Positions 4,579-5,218 of a DNA stretch of 5,218 nucleotides are shown here, piece after piece. Source of the stretch: Planctomycetota bacterium (GTDB lineage: Bacteria; Planctomycetota; Brocadiia; SM23-32). The number at the start of each line of letters is the position of its first letter. Position 1 is the stretch's first letter. The position numbers and the translations under genes are program-made. The stretch spans positions 1 through 5,218 of the forward strand of contig JAGYMJ010000611.1 in assembly GCA_018400625.1 (NCBI GenBank), given 5' to 3'. Under the pieces are notes generated by a model. It had not been told where the DNA came from and did no database searches. It saw nothing but the letters and a program-made list of their open reading frames with translations.

Positions 4579-5218
4579 TCAGTACCCGGACCGCTTGAGC
4601 CAGGCTTTAATCACCTCGGGATCGAGGCCGCGCAGGATCTCCTCCGGAGGCAAGCCGCGCACGCGCTCTTCCGGAGGCAAGCCGCGCACGCGCTCTTCCG
4701 GCGGCAAGCCGCGCACGCGCTCTTCCGGCGGCAACCCCCGCAGGCGGTCCTCTGCCGGCAACCCCCGCAGGCGGTCCTCGGCAGCCATCTGTTCCAGGAT
4801 AGCCGCGCGCTCCTCGGGGGGGAGTTGAGGAAAGTCCTTGATCAACATGCGCCAGGTGTCGTGTTTGAAATCGTCCAGCGTATAGGCCATGTCGAGCAGC
4901 TCCAATTGGTGCACTTGGGCTAGATGATAGCGCAACAGCCGGGCCACCGCCTCGCGCGGCCGATAATGCACCAGCCCGTAACGGACGCGGATCAGCTCGC
5001 TGGCGAACAGCTCCCAGGGGGCGTTGCGCGGATGGTCGGCGATGGCGTTGAGGACGATGAGTCGAATGGTGCGCTGACCCCAGGTCAGGTCGTAGACGCC
5101 GGGCCAGGCGGCCGGGCGGCAGGCGCTGGGGTGCAGCCGGCGCAGCAGCCCCGTGGGCTGGCGGGTGGCGACGGCGTAGAGCTGGAACTCGGCGGCGGGG
5201 CGCAGCCGCCTGCGGGCC
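4579..5218 (-). CDS. C-terminal part of a repeat-bearing Rpn/PD-(D/E)XK transposase-nuclease-like protein (partial)
   Basis: The frame is open from the window's right edge to TGA at 4579-4581, giving 212 visible residues; the N-terminus lies outside. The GTG at 4971 is not a convincing start, because good coding sequence continues upstream of it. The upstream part (WGQRTIRLIVLNAI, APWELFASELIRVRYGLVHY) resembles the C-terminal half of Rpn-like putative transposase/nuclease proteins common in Chloroflexi, Cyanobacteria and some Proteobacteria. After a helical segment (LLDMAYTLDDFKHDTW) come six 9-residue repeats (AEDRLRGLP twice, PEERVRGLP three times, PEEILRGLD) and the end PEVIKAWLKRSGY. The catalytic core would lie outside the window, so the family is assigned by resemblance only. 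The gene is much richer in GC than its neighbours (51 of 60 bases at 5101-5160, against 25 of 60 in parA at 3301-3360), suggesting foreign origin or a chimeric join. Confidence 0.6.
   Translation of the reverse strand, partial: ARRRLRPAAEFQLYAVATRQPTGLLRRLHPSACRPAAWPGVYDLTWGQRTIRLIVLNAIADHPRNAPWELFASELIRVRYGLVHYRPREAVARLLRYHLAQVHQLELLDMAYTLDDFKHDTWRMLIKDFPQLPPEERAAILEQMAAEDRLRGLPAEDRLRGLPPEERVRGLPPEERVRGLPPEERVRGLPPEEILRGLDPEVIKAWLKRSGY
4623..4784 (-). repeat. Six 27-bp tandem repeats encoding a 9-residue motif
   Basis: Units start at 4623, 4650, 4677, 4704, 4731 and 4758. The units at 4677 and 4704 are identical and that at 4650 differs by one base. The units at 4731 and 4758 form a second close pair, and 4623 is the most diverged. 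This pattern points to recent expansion by whole-unit duplication. All units keep the reading frame of the minus-strand gene, so copy number can change without breaking the protein. Confidence 0.92.

Noticed and set aside
4623..4784. CRISPR array
   Set aside because: The 27-bp units are directly adjacent with no unique spacers and encode an in-frame peptide repeat.
4483..4923. Plus-strand frame of 146 codons with RRQAAHALF-type repeats
   Set aside because: The repeats are the antisense reading of the 27-bp units of the minus-strand gene, which has a coherent family-like protein; only the first 30 or so codons were kept as a possible gene fragment.

Overview
The window reads as a bacterial chromosomal segment of moderate GC, with a very GC-rich stretch at its right end. 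Lineage cannot be fixed from sequence alone. The soluble sialidase-like family, the bacterial DNA topoisomerase VI B subunit and the style of the ParA protein together suggest the Planctomycetota or a related PVC-type lineage (inference, moderate). Consensus-like TATAAT and Shine-Dalgarno sequences argue for Bacteria over Archaea.

Layout: two transcription units diverge from an intergenic region at about 2875-3018. Leftward (minus strand) run a full-length topoisomerase VI subunit B gene (1279-2874) and, 30 bp downstream, a four-Asp-box sialidase-like gene (82-1248). No topoisomerase VI A subunit is present, and the slot just downstream of the B gene is taken by the sialidase-like gene. Rightward (plus strand) run a 7-codon leader ORF with a strong ribosome site (3019-3042), a chromosomal-type ParA/Soj ATPase (3081-3896, possibly from 3039) without a ParB partner, and a 140-residue single-pass membrane protein of unknown function (4014-4436).

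Both arms end in the same sequence. A perfect 26-bp inverted repeat lies at 1-26 and 4513-4538, each copy holding a 6-bp-stem hairpin, with weaker similarity extending to 43 and 4493. Each copy has the same orientation relative to the genes it follows. Immediately right of the second copy the composition changes sharply to very GC-rich. That stretch (4579-5218, minus strand) encodes the C-terminal part of a protein with six tandem 9-residue PEERVRGLP-type repeats, resembling Rpn/PD-(D/E)XK-type transposase-nuclease relatives. It is either horizontally acquired or an assembly junction.

Together the central genes concern DNA topology (Topo VI B) and chromosome or cargo positioning (ParA). The membrane protein could be a ParA-linked partner, but only proximity supports this. 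The most interesting points are the orphan Topo VI B paired with a sialidase-like gene, the mirrored repeat framing the locus, and the two competing start models for ParA.
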